From UBA6244 sp965140775 (lineage in GTDB: Bacteria; Bacteroidota; Bacteroidia; Bacteroidales; F082): DNA of 64,000 nt. Location of the stretch: the NCBI GenBank assembly GCA_965140775.1, contig OZ223471.1:806001-870000 (forward strand). Reading direction: 5' to 3'. A model generated the notes under the pieces. That model did no database searches, was not told where the DNA came from, and saw nothing but the letters and a program-made list of their open reading frames with translations. Below are positions 52,985 to 61,464 of this stretch, piece by piece; the first letter of the stretch is position 1; each line of letters begins with the position of its first letter. A program made the translations under genes and the position numbers.

Positions 52985-53608
52985 ATGTCAGGATTATTAG
53001 GTAAAAAAATAGGGATGACCTCCATTTATGACGAGAACGGGAAAAACATTCCCTGCACCGTTATCGAAGCTGGTCCATGTATCGTAACTCAAATACGTAC
53101 AAAGGCTGTTGATGGATATGAAGCCATTCAACTTTCTTTCGACGAAAGAAAAGAGAAACATACCACCAAAGCATTGAAAGGTCATTTCGACAAAGCAAAC
53201 ACAACACCCAAAAAGTATGTAGCCGAGTTTACACGTTTCGAAGACCGTAAACAGTTTGGCGAAGTGCTCACAGTGGAAGTGTTTAAAGAAGGCGAATATA
53301 TTGATGTGGTGGGCCGATCAAAAGGAAAAGGATTTCAAGGCGTAGTAAAACGTCATGGTTTTTCCGGAGTAAATGATGCCACACACGGTCAGCACAACAG
53401 ATTAAGAGCCCCCGGGTCAATCGGTGCATCTTCATGGCCTTCACGTGTTTTTAAAGGAATGCGCATGGCCGGACGTACCGGAGGCAAAAGGGTGAAGCTG
53501 ATCAACCTTCAGGTAATGAAAATAATTCCTGAACAGAATATTGTGGTAGTAAAAGGAGCGGTACCCGGTCCGAATAATTCATATGTAAAATTAGAGAGAT
53601 GGAGTTAG
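52985..53608 (+). CDS. rplC: 50S ribosomal protein L3
   Basis: L3 is an early large-subunit assembly protein reaching the peptidyl transferase centre. The 207 residues include GLLGKKIGMTSIYDENG and the central loop with GQHNRLRAPGSIGASSWPSR and VFKGMRMAGRTGG. It ends by overlapping rplD by 10 bp. Confidence 0.96.
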   Translation: MSGLLGKKIGMTSIYDENGKNIPCTVIEAGPCIVTQIRTKAVDGYEAIQLSFDERKEKHTTKALKGHFDKANTTPKKYVAEFTRFEDRKQFGEVLTVEVFKEGEYIDVVGRSKGKGFQGVVKRHGFSGVNDATHGQHNRLRAPGSIGASSWPSRVFKGMRMAGRTGGKRVKLINLQVMKIIPEQNIVVVKGAVPGPNNSYVKLERWS

Positions 53609-54231
53609 TTGTTCATAACAAAAGCGGCGAAAGCACAGGCAGGAAAATCGTTCTCGACGATGCCGTGTTTGGAATAGAGCCCAACGACCATGCGATTTAT
53701 CTCGATACAAAACAGTATCTGGCCAATCAGCGTCAAGGCACACACGATTCCAAAGAACGCGGTGATGTAAGAGGTAGCACACGAAAAATCAAACGTCAAA
53801 AGGGTACCGGTACTGCACGTGCCGGCGGAATCAAAAACCCCATGTTTCGCGGTGGTGGAAGAGTGTTCGGACCCCATCCAAGATACTACGGCTTTAAGCT
53901 GAATAAAAAAGTCAAAAGATTGGCTCGCAAATCAGCACTTACCTACATGGCCAAAGACGAAAAAATTCTGGTTTTGGAAGACTTTACTCTGGATAGCCCC
54001 AAAACAAAAGAATATAGAAAAATGCTGAATAATTTTGGTGTTGAGAATACAAATACCTTGCTGGTACTCAACCAGGCCGACGAAAACATCTACTTGTCGG
54101 CTCGCAACCTGAGCAAAGCCAAAGTGCTTCGCGCCGAAGGCCTGAACACCTATGAAGTGCTCAACGCGAAAAAAATTATTATAGTTGAAAGTGCAGTAAA
54201 AACCATCGTTGAAGTATTAGCGAACAAATAA
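53599..54231 (+). CDS. rplD: 50S ribosomal protein L4
   Basis: L4 lines the exit tunnel, and in E. coli it also represses the S10 operon. The 210 residues include the extended tunnel loop (KRQKGTGTARAGGIKNPMFR and GGGRVFGPHPR, near 60-95). The start lies inside the rplC end, so translation is probably coupled. Whether autoregulation exists here cannot be seen. Confidence 0.96.
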   Translation: MELVVHNKSGESTGRKIVLDDAVFGIEPNDHAIYLDTKQYLANQRQGTHDSKERGDVRGSTRKIKRQKGTGTARAGGIKNPMFRGGGRVFGPHPRYYGFKLNKKVKRLARKSALTYMAKDEKILVLEDFTLDSPKTKEYRKMLNNFGVENTNTLLVLNQADENIYLSARNLSKAKVLRAEGLNTYEVLNAKKIIIVESAVKTIVEVLANK

Positions 54232-54241
54232 ATTTAAGGAG

Positions 54242-54532
54242 ATGGGCGTAATATTTAAACCGGTAATTACAGAAAAAATGACTGAAAAGGGCGAAAAGCT
54301 CAATCAGTTCGGATTTCTTGTCGACCCCAGGGCCAACAAGTTGCAAATCCAGCACGAAGTAGAAACCCTCTACGGTGTTCAGGTACTTTCTGTAAACACC
54401 ATGAATTACTCAGGAAAAAAGAAATCACGCAACACAAAATCAGGCGTTATTTCTGGTAAGACAAAGGCCTTCAAAAAAGCTATCATTACTTTAGCTGAAG
54501 GGGAAACAATTGATTTTTTTAGCAACATTTAG
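54242..54532 (+). CDS. rplW: 50S ribosomal protein L23
   Basis: L23 lies at the tunnel exit and is the docking point for trigger factor and SRP. The 96 residues start MGVIFKPVITEKMTEKGEKLNQ and contain NTMNYSGKKKSRN. AAGGAG directly abuts the ATG with no spacing, so it is unlikely to act as a normal ribosome binding site. Confidence 0.95.
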   Translation: MGVIFKPVITEKMTEKGEKLNQFGFLVDPRANKLQIQHEVETLYGVQVLSVNTMNYSGKKKSRNTKSGVISGKTKAFKKAIITLAEGETIDFFSNI

Positions 54533-54537
54533 AAATA

Positions 54538-55362
54538 ATGGCTCTGAAAAAATATAAACCAACGACACCCGGTCAGCGCTTCAAGATCATTAGCGCTTTC
54601 GACGACGTTACCGCTTCCACACCCGAAAAAAGTTTGGTTGTAGGTAAAAACAGTACAGGAGGAAGAGACAATAAAGGTAAAATGACTATCCGCAACGTAG
54701 GCGGTGGCCATAAACAAAAATACCGCTTTATCGACTTTAAACGCGAAAAAGAAGGTGTACCCGGCATTGTAAAAACCATCGAATATGATCCAAACCGCAC
54801 AGCACGCATAGCCCTTATCAACTATGCCGATGGCGAAAAAAGATATATCGTGGCGCCTCACGGACTTAAAGTAGGACAAGAAATTCTTAGTGGTAAAGGT
54901 ATATCCCCCGATTTGGGAAACACATTGTACCTGAGCGAAATCCCCTTCGGAACCGTAATTCATAACATCGAACTGCGTCCCGGTCAAGGTGCAAAAATGG
55001 CCAGAAGCGCCGGCTCTTATGCCCAGCTGATGACACGTGAAGGCAAATTTGCCATCATCAAATTGCCCTCAGGAGAAACCCGCATGATTTTGCAAACATG
55101 CAGAGCTACCGTAGGAATGGTTTCCAATGTGGACCACGGTCTTGAAAAATCAGGGAAAGCCGGACGTAGCCGTTGGTTAGGTCGTCGCCCAAGAGTACGT
55201 GGTGTAGCCATGAACCCGGTAGATCACCCAATGGGTGGTGGTGAAGGAAGAGCCTCAGGTGGACATCCAAGATCGCGTAACGGCGTACCTGCAAAGGGCT
55301 ACCGTACACGGACTCCCAAAAAGGCCTCCAATAAGTATATCATCGAAAGAAGAAAGAAATAA
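54538..55362 (+). CDS. rplB: 50S ribosomal protein L2
   Basis: L2 is needed for subunit association and peptidyl transfer. The 274 residues include the RNA-binding GGRDNKGKMTIRNVGGGHK and the conserved RGVAMNPVDHPMGGGEGR with the functional His. The C-terminus YIIERRKK is normal. It starts 5 bp after rplW. Confidence 0.97.
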   Translation: MALKKYKPTTPGQRFKIISAFDDVTASTPEKSLVVGKNSTGGRDNKGKMTIRNVGGGHKQKYRFIDFKREKEGVPGIVKTIEYDPNRTARIALINYADGEKRYIVAPHGLKVGQEILSGKGISPDLGNTLYLSEIPFGTVIHNIELRPGQGAKMARSAGSYAQLMTREGKFAIIKLPSGETRMILQTCRATVGMVSNVDHGLEKSGKAGRSRWLGRRPRVRGVAMNPVDHPMGGGEGRASGGHPRSRNGVPAKGYRTRTPKKASNKYIIERRKK

Positions 55363-55388
55363 TTACTGAGCGTTAATTTGAATCTAAT

Positions 55389-55667
55389 ATGAGCCGATCA
55401 CTAAAAAAGGGACCATACATCGAAGTAAAACTCGATAAAAAGGTAATGGCTAACGTTGAAGCAGGAAAAAAAACTGTGATTAAAACATGGTCAAGGGCGT
55501 CAATGATTTCTCCTGACTTCGTTGGCCAGACTATAGCAGTACATAATGGTAACAAATTTATCCCTGTGTACGTAACGGAAAATATGGTAGGACATAAGTT
55601 GGGCGAATTTGCCCCAACCCGTTTGTTCAGAGGCCATGCCGGAAAAAAGAATAAAGGTAAAAAATAA
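55389..55667 (+). CDS. rpsS: 30S ribosomal protein S19
   Basis: S19 forms a complex with S13 in the subunit head near the A-site tRNA. The 92 residues start MSRSLKKGPYIEVKL and include VYVTENMVGHKLGEFAPTRLFRGH. It follows rplB by 26 bp and precedes rplV by 11 bp. Confidence 0.97.
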   Translation: MSRSLKKGPYIEVKLDKKVMANVEAGKKTVIKTWSRASMISPDFVGQTIAVHNGNKFIPVYVTENMVGHKLGEFAPTRLFRGHAGKKNKGKK

Positions 55668-55678
55668 AGTGTAGTATA

Positions 55679-56116
55679 ATGGGATCTAGAAAACATATCA
55701 GTGCCGAAAATCGTAAAGAAGCACGAAAAACGCTTTATATAGCTCGTCTGCGCAATGTACCTACCTCACCCAGGAAAATGCGTTTGGTAGCCGACCTCGT
55801 AAGAGGTATGGATGTGGAACAAGCCTTGGCTGTACTGCAACATACTCCTAAAGAAGCAGCCGGACGCGTTTATAAACTCCTGCGCTCAGCCATCGCCAAC
55901 TGGGAAGTTAAAAATGAAGGAAGCCGTGTGGAAGACAACCGCTTGTTCATTAAACAAATCAACGTGGATGGCGGCCGAATGCTGAAACGTATTCAGCCTG
56001 CACCTCAGGGTCGCGCTCATCGTATTCGTAAAAGATCAAACCACGTGACACTCATATTGGGTAACCGCATCGAGCAGATCAATGAAGTTAATAATACCGA
56101 AAACAGCGATAATTAG
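55679..56116 (+). CDS. rplV: 50S ribosomal protein L22
   Basis: L22 lines the exit tunnel opposite L4. The 145 residues include ARLRNVPTSPRKMRLVADLVRG and the tunnel hairpin region DGGRMLKRIQPAPQGRAHRI. It has a C-terminal tail of about 20 residues beyond E. coli L22 (QINEVNNTENSDN end). It is 6 bp before rpsC. Confidence 0.96.
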   Translation: MGSRKHISAENRKEARKTLYIARLRNVPTSPRKMRLVADLVRGMDVEQALAVLQHTPKEAAGRVYKLLRSAIANWEVKNEGSRVEDNRLFIKQINVDGGRMLKRIQPAPQGRAHRIRKRSNHVTLILGNRIEQINEVNNTENSDN

Positions 56117-56122
56117 ATTATA

Positions 56123-56845
56123 ATGGGACAAAAAACTAATCCAATAGGACTCAGGTTAGGCATCATCAAGGGATGGGATTCGTACTGGTATGGTGGAAAA
56201 AACTTTTCTGCCAAACTGGTTGAAGATGACAAAATTAGAAAATACCTGAACGCTCGTTTAGCAAAAGCCGGCATCTCCAAAATCATGATCGAACGTACGC
56301 TGAAGCTGGTAACGGTTACTATCTTCACCGCTCGCCCGGGAATTATCATCGGAAAAGGTGGCCAGGAAGTTGATAAACTGAAAGAAGAATTGAAAAAGCT
56401 CACCGGCAAAGAGGTTCAGATCAATATCTCCGAAATAAAACGCCCCGAGCTCGATGCACACATCGTTGCCTCCAGCATTGCCCGTCAAATTGAAGGCCGC
56501 GTTTCGTTCCGCAGAGCCATAAAAACTTCCGTAGCCTCTACCATGCGTTTGGGTGCCGAAGGTATCAAGGTGCTGATATCCGGACGTCTGGGTGGCGCTG
56601 AAATGGCCCGCAACGAACAGTACAAAGAAGGTCGTGTACCTTTGCATACCCTGCGCGCCGACATCGACTATGCGTTGGTTGAAGCCCATACCACCTATGG
56701 CCGTATCGGTATCAAAGTGTGGATTTTCAAAGGCGAAATTTACGGAAAACCCGAGTTAGTTGCTGTTACCGTAGGTGGAAACAATCAAAGAGCTGCCGCT
56801 CCTGCCAATAAAGCTACAGCCGGTCGCCAAAGAAGAAGAAGGTAG
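56123..56845 (+). CDS. rpsC: 30S ribosomal protein S3
   Basis: S3 sits at the mRNA entry channel. The 240 residues include GQKTNPIGLRLGIIKGWDS and the KH-domain motif GIIIGKGGQEVDKLKEEL (near 72). The C-terminal tail is basic and Ala-rich (AAPANKATAGRQRRRR). Confidence 0.97.
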   Translation: MGQKTNPIGLRLGIIKGWDSYWYGGKNFSAKLVEDDKIRKYLNARLAKAGISKIMIERTLKLVTVTIFTARPGIIIGKGGQEVDKLKEELKKLTGKEVQINISEIKRPELDAHIVASSIARQIEGRVSFRRAIKTSVASTMRLGAEGIKVLISGRLGGAEMARNEQYKEGRVPLHTLRADIDYALVEAHTTYGRIGIKVWIFKGEIYGKPELVAVTVGGNNQRAAAPANKATAGRQRRRR

Positions 56846-56881
56846 CAGAAGCGTAATACTAATTTTTAAAGGACAATAGGC

Positions 56882-57307
56882 ATGTTACAACCTAAGAAAA
56901 CAAAATTCAGAAAGCAGCAAAAAGGTAAGATGAAAGGTAACTCCGGAAGGGGTCACGAGCTTGCTTTCGGAAGTTTCGGAATAAAGACACTGCAGCAAGC
57001 CTGGCTTACAGGCCGTCAAATAGAAGCTGCACGTCAAGCTGTTACACGTTATATGAAACGTGAGGGTCAAATCTGGATCAGGGTATTCCCCGACAAACCT
57101 GTAACCAAAAAACCTGCTGAGGTACGTATGGGTAAGGGTAAAGGTGCTCCTGAATACTTTGTGGCTCGTGTTACTCCCGGTCGAATCCTTTTTGAAGCAG
57201 AAGGTGTACCATTACATATCGCCAAGGAAGCCATGCGCCTGGCCGCACAAAAGCTCCCGGTTATCACTAAGTTTGTTGTAAGAAGAGATTACACTGAAGA
57301 AAATTAA
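56882..57307 (+). CDS. rplP: 50S ribosomal protein L16
   Basis: L16 helps place the A-site tRNA and is a late assembly protein. The 141 residues include MLQPKKTKFRKQQKGKMKG and the GRQIEAARQAVTRYMKREG and RMGKGKGAPEYFVA motifs. AAAGGA (56868-56873) lies 8 nt before the ATG, an SD-like site that most genes here lack. Confidence 0.97.
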   Translation: MLQPKKTKFRKQQKGKMKGNSGRGHELAFGSFGIKTLQQAWLTGRQIEAARQAVTRYMKREGQIWIRVFPDKPVTKKPAEVRMGKGKGAPEYFVARVTPGRILFEAEGVPLHIAKEAMRLAAQKLPVITKFVVRRDYTEEN

Positions 57308-57314
57308 TAGTAAG

Positions 57315-57521
57315 ATGAAACAAGAAGTCGTAAAAGAGTTAAGCACTGCTGACATTATCGAAAGACTCGAGGAAGAACGGAAACGCCTGACACGTCTCAA
57401 GCTCAATCATGCGGTTTCTCCATTGGAAAACCCCAACGAGATCAAAGCTAACCGTAAAACGATCGCTCGCTTGGAAACCGAACTGAGGAGTAGAACTATT
57501 GCTGAAAAAAATATAAAGTAA
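57315..57521 (+). CDS. rpmC: 50S ribosomal protein L29
   Basis: L29 lies next to L23 at the tunnel exit. The 68-residue two-helix protein contains KELSTADIIERLEEERKRL and ENPNEIKANRKTIARLETEL. It is 7 bp after rplP and 7 bp before rpsQ. Confidence 0.95.
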   Translation: MKQEVVKELSTADIIERLEEERKRLTRLKLNHAVSPLENPNEIKANRKTIARLETELRSRTIAEKNIK

Positions 57522-57528
57522 TCATACG

Positions 57529-57786
57529 ATGGAAAAAAGAAACCTGAGGAAAGAGAGAACCGGTGTGGTGGTGAGCAACAAAATGGATAAATCCATTGTG
57601 GTTCGTATCGAACGCCGTGTTAAACATCCTGTTTACGGCAAATTCATCAAGATGTCCACCAAGTTTATTGCACACGATGAAAAAAATGATTGCAACATAG
57701 GAGATACTGTGTTAATCATGGAAACCCGTCCGCTGAGCAAAAACAAGAACTGGAGATTAGTAGAAATCATTGAAAGAGCTAAATAA
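57529..57786 (+). CDS. rpsQ: 30S ribosomal protein S17
   Basis: S17 is an early-binding OB-fold protein of the small subunit. The 85 residues contain RTGVVVSNKMDKSIVVRIER, GDTVLIMETRPLSKNKNWRLVEI. It is 2 bp before rplN. Confidence 0.96.
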   Translation: MEKRNLRKERTGVVVSNKMDKSIVVRIERRVKHPVYGKFIKMSTKFIAHDEKNDCNIGDTVLIMETRPLSKNKNWRLVEIIERAK

Positions 57787-57788
57787 CC

Positions 57789-58157
57789 ATGATACAACAA
57801 GAATCAAGAATGGCTGTTGCAGACAACAGCGGAGCAAAAGAAGTACTTTGTATCAGAGTGCTGGGAGGAACCAACCGCCGCTATGCCTCCATTGGCGACA
57901 AAGTGGTGGTAGCAGTTAAAAGTGCCATCCCTTCCGGAAACATTAAAAAAGGCGCAGTAGCCAAAGCCGTTGTGGTAAGAACGAAAAAAGAAGTGCGCAG
58001 AAGCGACGGATCTTATATTCGTTTTGATGACAATGCTGTTGTTTTGCTCAATACTGCCGGCGAAATGATGGGAACCCGTATTTTCGGCCCCGTTGCTCGT
58101 GAACTACGCGAAAAGCAATATATGAAAATTGTATCACTGGCACCCGAAGTGCTTTAA
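57789..58157 (+). CDS. rplN: 50S ribosomal protein L14
   Basis: L14 lies at the subunit interface and forms bridges with 16S rRNA. The 122 residues start MIQQESRMAVADNSGAKEV and include FDDNAVVLLNTAGEMMGTRIFGPVARELR. It follows rpsQ by 2 bp, which suggests coupled translation. Confidence 0.97.
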   Translation: MIQQESRMAVADNSGAKEVLCIRVLGGTNRRYASIGDKVVVAVKSAIPSGNIKKGAVAKAVVVRTKKEVRRSDGSYIRFDDNAVVLLNTAGEMMGTRIFGPVARELREKQYMKIVSLAPEVL

Positions 58158-58177
58158 TCAACCAAGGAGATTTAGTT

Positions 58178-58498
58178 ATGGCTAAGTTACAAATAAAAAA
58201 AGGTGATAACGTTAAGGTAATTGCCGGAAACAGTAAAGGTCAGAGTGGAAGAGTTCTCGTGGTAGATACCGATAAGGAAAGAGCCATTGTGGAAGGTGTG
58301 AATCTCGTGTCGAAGCATGCCAAACCCAGTACGCAAAACCCAAAAGGTGGTATCCTTAAACAAGAAGCCGCAGTCCATGTCTCAAACCTGATGATTATCG
58401 ACAAATCAGGAAACCCAACCCGAATTGGATACAAGGTGGACGAAAAAACCGGTAAAAAAATTCGTATATCAAAAAAAACAGGGGAGGCTATTAAGTAA
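58178..58498 (+). CDS. rplX: 50S ribosomal protein L24
   Basis: L24 is one of the first proteins to bind 23S rRNA. The 106 residues contain the KOW motif KKGDNVKVIAGNSKGQSGRV and KPSTQNPKGGILKQEAAVHVSN. AAGGAG (58164-58169) sits 8 nt before the ATG, a textbook Shine-Dalgarno position that is rare in this phylum. The stop overlaps the rplE start by one base (TAATG). Confidence 0.97.
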   Translation: MAKLQIKKGDNVKVIAGNSKGQSGRVLVVDTDKERAIVEGVNLVSKHAKPSTQNPKGGILKQEAAVHVSNLMIIDKSGNPTRIGYKVDEKTGKKIRISKKTGEAIK

Positions 58499-59055
58499 TG
58501 AACGATCAACCTAGATTAAATAAAAAGTATAGCGAGGAAATTATCCCTGCTCTAACAAAGCAGTTTGGCTATAAAACTGTAATGCAGGTGCCCAAATTGG
58601 TTAAAATTTCTTTGAACCAAGGTATCAGCGGCGCCCTTACAGATAAAAAAATGATTGAAACCGGCGTTAACGAAATGACTGCAATTACCGGACAAAAAGC
58701 CGTTCCAACCATTTCAAAACGCGACGTCAGTAACTTTAAACTCCGTAAAGGAAACGCCATCGGTGTTCGTGTAACCCTGAGAGGTAAAAAAATGTACGAA
58801 TTCCTGGATCGATTGATCTCGGTTTCATTGCCTCGTGTACGCGACTTCGACGGAATCAACGATAAGGGCTTCGATGGCCGTGGAAACTATTCGTTTGGTA
58901 TCACCGAACAGCTTATTTTCCCCGAAATCGATATCGATAAAGTAAGCAAAATCAACGGGATGGACATCACCATGGTGACAACCGCCAATACCGATGCCGA
59001 AGCATTCGCCCTGCTGAAAGAATTTGGATTACCATTTAAAAATCAAAAAAAGTAA
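58498..59055 (+). CDS. rplE: 50S ribosomal protein L5
   Basis: L5 binds 5S rRNA in the central protuberance. The 185 residues include NQGISGALTDKKMIETGVNEM, SNFKLRKGNAIGVRVTLRG and RGNYSFGITEQLIFPEID. Its ATG shares one base with the rplX stop, so reinitiation is likely. Confidence 0.97.
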   Translation: MNDQPRLNKKYSEEIIPALTKQFGYKTVMQVPKLVKISLNQGISGALTDKKMIETGVNEMTAITGQKAVPTISKRDVSNFKLRKGNAIGVRVTLRGKKMYEFLDRLISVSLPRVRDFDGINDKGFDGRGNYSFGITEQLIFPEIDIDKVSKINGMDITMVTTANTDAEAFALLKEFGLPFKNQKK

Positions 59056-59061
59056 ATACTC

Positions 59062-59331
59062 ATGGCAAAAGAGTCGATGAAAGCGCGTGAGCGTAAAAGA
59101 CAAAGAATGGTGGAACAATATGCAGAAAAACGTGCTGCATTAAAGCAAGCCGGCGACTACGAGGCACTACAAAAATTACCTCGCAACGCTTCACCGGTGA
59201 GATTGCATAACCGTTGCCAGCTTTCGGGCAGACCAAAAGGCTACATGAGACAATTTGGTATCTCACGTATCAATTTCAGAGAAATGGCACTTGCAGGTTT
59301 GATCCCTGGAATAAAGAAAACCAGTTGGTAA
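59062..59331 (+). CDS. rpsN: 30S ribosomal protein S14, zinc-independent form
   Basis: S14 joins the head of the small subunit late. The 89 residues start MAKESMKARERKRQRMVEQY and end REMALAGLIPGIKKTSW. Only one Cys is present (NRCQLSGRPKGYMRQFG), so this is the long form that lacks the zinc ribbon. It lies between rplE and rpsH as usual. Confidence 0.96.
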   Translation: MAKESMKARERKRQRMVEQYAEKRAALKQAGDYEALQKLPRNASPVRLHNRCQLSGRPKGYMRQFGISRINFREMALAGLIPGIKKTSW

Positions 59332-59360
59332 ATAAAACGAATTAAAAAAAGAATTGTCAG

Positions 59361-59759
59361 ATGATAACCGATCCAATTGCAGACTATTTGACCAGACTCA
59401 GGAATGCTGTGGCTGCCAAACATCGTATGGTAGAAGTTCCTGCTTCAAATCTGAAGAAAAATATTACTAAAATCCTTTTCGAAAAAGGATATATCCTTAA
59501 TTATAAATTTGAGGACGATTCCGTACAGGGAAACATTAAAATTGCTTTAAAGTACCACCCTGTAAACAAATTGCCCGCCATCAGAAGTCTGGAACGCATT
59601 TCTAAACCGGGTTTGCGTAAATACGTTAACGCCAACGAATTACCCAGAGTAATCAATGGCCTTGGTATTGCCATCCTGTCGACCTCCAAAGGGGTTATTA
59701 CCGACAAGGAAGCCCGTAAACTTAATGTTGGTGGCGAAGTTTTATGTTACGTAAGCTAA
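59361..59759 (+). CDS. rpsH: 30S ribosomal protein S8
   Basis: S8 is a primary binder of 16S rRNA, and in E. coli it represses the spc operon. The 132 residues start MITDPIADYLTRLRNAVAAKH and end in ISTSKGVITDKEARKLNVGGE plus YVS (near: ILSTSKGVITDKEA). It is 17 bp before rplF. Confidence 0.96.
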   Translation: MITDPIADYLTRLRNAVAAKHRMVEVPASNLKKNITKILFEKGYILNYKFEDDSVQGNIKIALKYHPVNKLPAIRSLERISKPGLRKYVNANELPRVINGLGIAILSTSKGVITDKEARKLNVGGEVLCYVS

Positions 59760-59776
59760 ATAGAGGAGAGAGATAA

Positions 59777-60334
59777 ATGTCACGAATAGGAAAATTACCA
59801 ATAAGTATCCCCAAGGGAGTCGAAGTGAAGGTTTCTGACGAAAATCTGGTTTCCGTTAAAGGAAAACTCGGAGAACTTATTCAGCAGGTGGATCCCGCCA
59901 TCGCCGTTAAGGTGGAAGAAGGAAACATCATCCTGGAGCGCAGTACCGAAGAAAAAGACCACAAAGCCAAACATGGGTTGTACCGCTCGTTAATCAACAA
60001 CATGGTTGTTGGTGTAAGCGAAGGTTATACAATCGTTCAGGAACTGGTGGGCGTTGGTTACAAAGCCGAAGCTAAAGGTCAAATTTTGGAACTGTCTTTG
60101 GGATATTCCCACCATATCTACATGCAACTTCCACCTGAAATAAAAGTGGAAACTGTTGCCGAAAGAGGTAAAACACCCCAGATCAGACTTTCTTCTGTGG
60201 ATAAACAACTTATCGGTCAGGTAGCTGCCAAAATCAGATCGCTGCGCAAACCCGAGCCATACAAGGGTAAAGGTATCAAGTTCCAGGGCGAAGAGCTGAG
60301 GAAAAAAGCTGGTAAAGCCGGTGATAAGAAGTAA
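59777..60334 (+). CDS. rplF: 50S ribosomal protein L6
   Basis: L6 binds near the factor-binding centre. The 185 residues include SRIGKLPISIPKGVEVKV and the C-terminal EPYKGKGIKFQGEELRKKAG. GAGGAG (59763-59768) lies 8 nt before the ATG, another SD-like site. Confidence 0.97.
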   Translation: MSRIGKLPISIPKGVEVKVSDENLVSVKGKLGELIQQVDPAIAVKVEEGNIILERSTEEKDHKAKHGLYRSLINNMVVGVSEGYTIVQELVGVGYKAEAKGQILELSLGYSHHIYMQLPPEIKVETVAERGKTPQIRLSSVDKQLIGQVAAKIRSLRKPEPYKGKGIKFQGEELRKKAGKAGDKK

Positions 60335-60369
60335 CATTTTTCGATCTTAACAGGTAAAAACGTTAAATA

Positions 60370-60732
60370 ATGAACACAAAAAATAAAAAGGCATATCGCA
60401 GACTACGCATCAAGATGAGAATCCGCAAGACTGTGATCGGGACCCCTGAAAGACCCCGCATGAGCGTGTTTAGAAGTAATAAACAAATCTACGTTCAACT
60501 CATCGACGATATGTCTGGAAACAGTTTGGTGGCAGCATCATCACACGAAACTGCTGAAGCCGATACCAAGGTGAATAAAATAGAGCAAGCCGCTCTGGTA
60601 GGCAAAAAAATTGCCGAAAAAGCCCTGGCCGCCGGAATCAGTGAAGTAGTATTTGACAGAAATGGATATTTGTATCATGGCAGAGTAAAATCATTAGCTG
60701 AAGCTGCCAGACAAGGAGGACTAAAATTTTAA
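60370..60732 (+). CDS. rplR: 50S ribosomal protein L18
   Basis: L18 carries 5S rRNA into the large subunit with L5. The 120 residues contain YRRLRIKMRIRKTVIGTPERP, RMSVFRSNKQIYVQLIDD and VVFDRNGYLYHGRVKSLAEAAR. It starts 35 bp after rplF and is 6 bp before rpsE. Confidence 0.96.
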   Translation: MNTKNKKAYRRLRIKMRIRKTVIGTPERPRMSVFRSNKQIYVQLIDDMSGNSLVAASSHETAEADTKVNKIEQAALVGKKIAEKALAAGISEVVFDRNGYLYHGRVKSLAEAARQGGLKF

Positions 60733-60738
60733 AGTATT

Positions 60739-61257
60739 ATGGCGAACGCAAACGTTAAACGTGTTAAATCCAGCGAAATTGAATTCAAAGACAGGCTGGT
60801 GAGCATTCAAAGAGTAACTAAGGTTACCAAAGGGGGCCGTACTTTCAGCTTTTCAGCTATTGTTGTTGTTGGTAACGAAAACGGTGTTGTAGGATATGGT
60901 CTTGGAAAAGCCAAAGAGGTTACCTCTGCCATAGCCAAAGGTATCGATGATGCCAAAAAACACCTGATTAAAGTTCCCGTAATGAAAGGTACATTGCCCC
61001 ACGAACAAACCGGTAAGTATAGTGGAGCCCGTGTTTATATTCAACCAGCTGCCCCCGGTACCGGTGTAATTGCTGGTGGTGCCATGCGCGCAGTGCTCGA
61101 AAGTGTTGGTGTAACCGACGTGTTGGCGAAATCAAAAGGTTCGTCAAATCCCCACTCTGTGGTGAAAGCCACCATCGATGCACTCTCGAAACTAAGAGAC
61201 CCCTTTACCGTGGCTCAGTTGCGTGGCGTGGAATTGGATACAGTTTTTAACGGATAA
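60739..61257 (+). CDS. rpsE: 30S ribosomal protein S5
   Basis: S5 lies at the mRNA entry and influences fidelity. The 172 residues include FKDRLVSIQRVTKVTKGGRTF, VGNENGVVGYGLGKAKEV and PAAPGTGVIAGGAMRAVLES. Normal length; it is 16 bp before rpmD. Confidence 0.97.
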   Translation: MANANVKRVKSSEIEFKDRLVSIQRVTKVTKGGRTFSFSAIVVVGNENGVVGYGLGKAKEVTSAIAKGIDDAKKHLIKVPVMKGTLPHEQTGKYSGARVYIQPAAPGTGVIAGGAMRAVLESVGVTDVLAKSKGSSNPHSVVKATIDALSKLRDPFTVAQLRGVELDTVFNG

Positions 61258-61273
61258 TAAAGAAATCATCACG

Positions 61274-61453
61274 ATGAAGAAAGTTAGAATTACCCAGGTC
61301 CGGAGTGCCATCAACCGCCCCAAAAGGCAAAAACTTACCCTTGCTGCACTCGGTTTGAAAAAACTGCACAATGCCAAAGAGCATGACGCAACTCCGCAAG
61401 TCCTCGGAATGATAGATAAAGTAAAACACTTGTTGAAAGTAGAAGAAATTTAA
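61274..61453 (+). CDS. rpmD: 50S ribosomal protein L30
   Basis: L30 is a small large-subunit protein. The 59 residues start MKKVRITQVRSAINRPKRQK and include LAALGLKKLHNAKEHDATPQ. The frame is open further upstream into rpsE, but this start matches the family length and position between rpsE and rplO. Confidence 0.95.
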   Translation: MKKVRITQVRSAINRPKRQKLTLAALGLKKLHNAKEHDATPQVLGMIDKVKHLLKVEEI

Positions 61454-61464
61454 TAGTGAGAACA

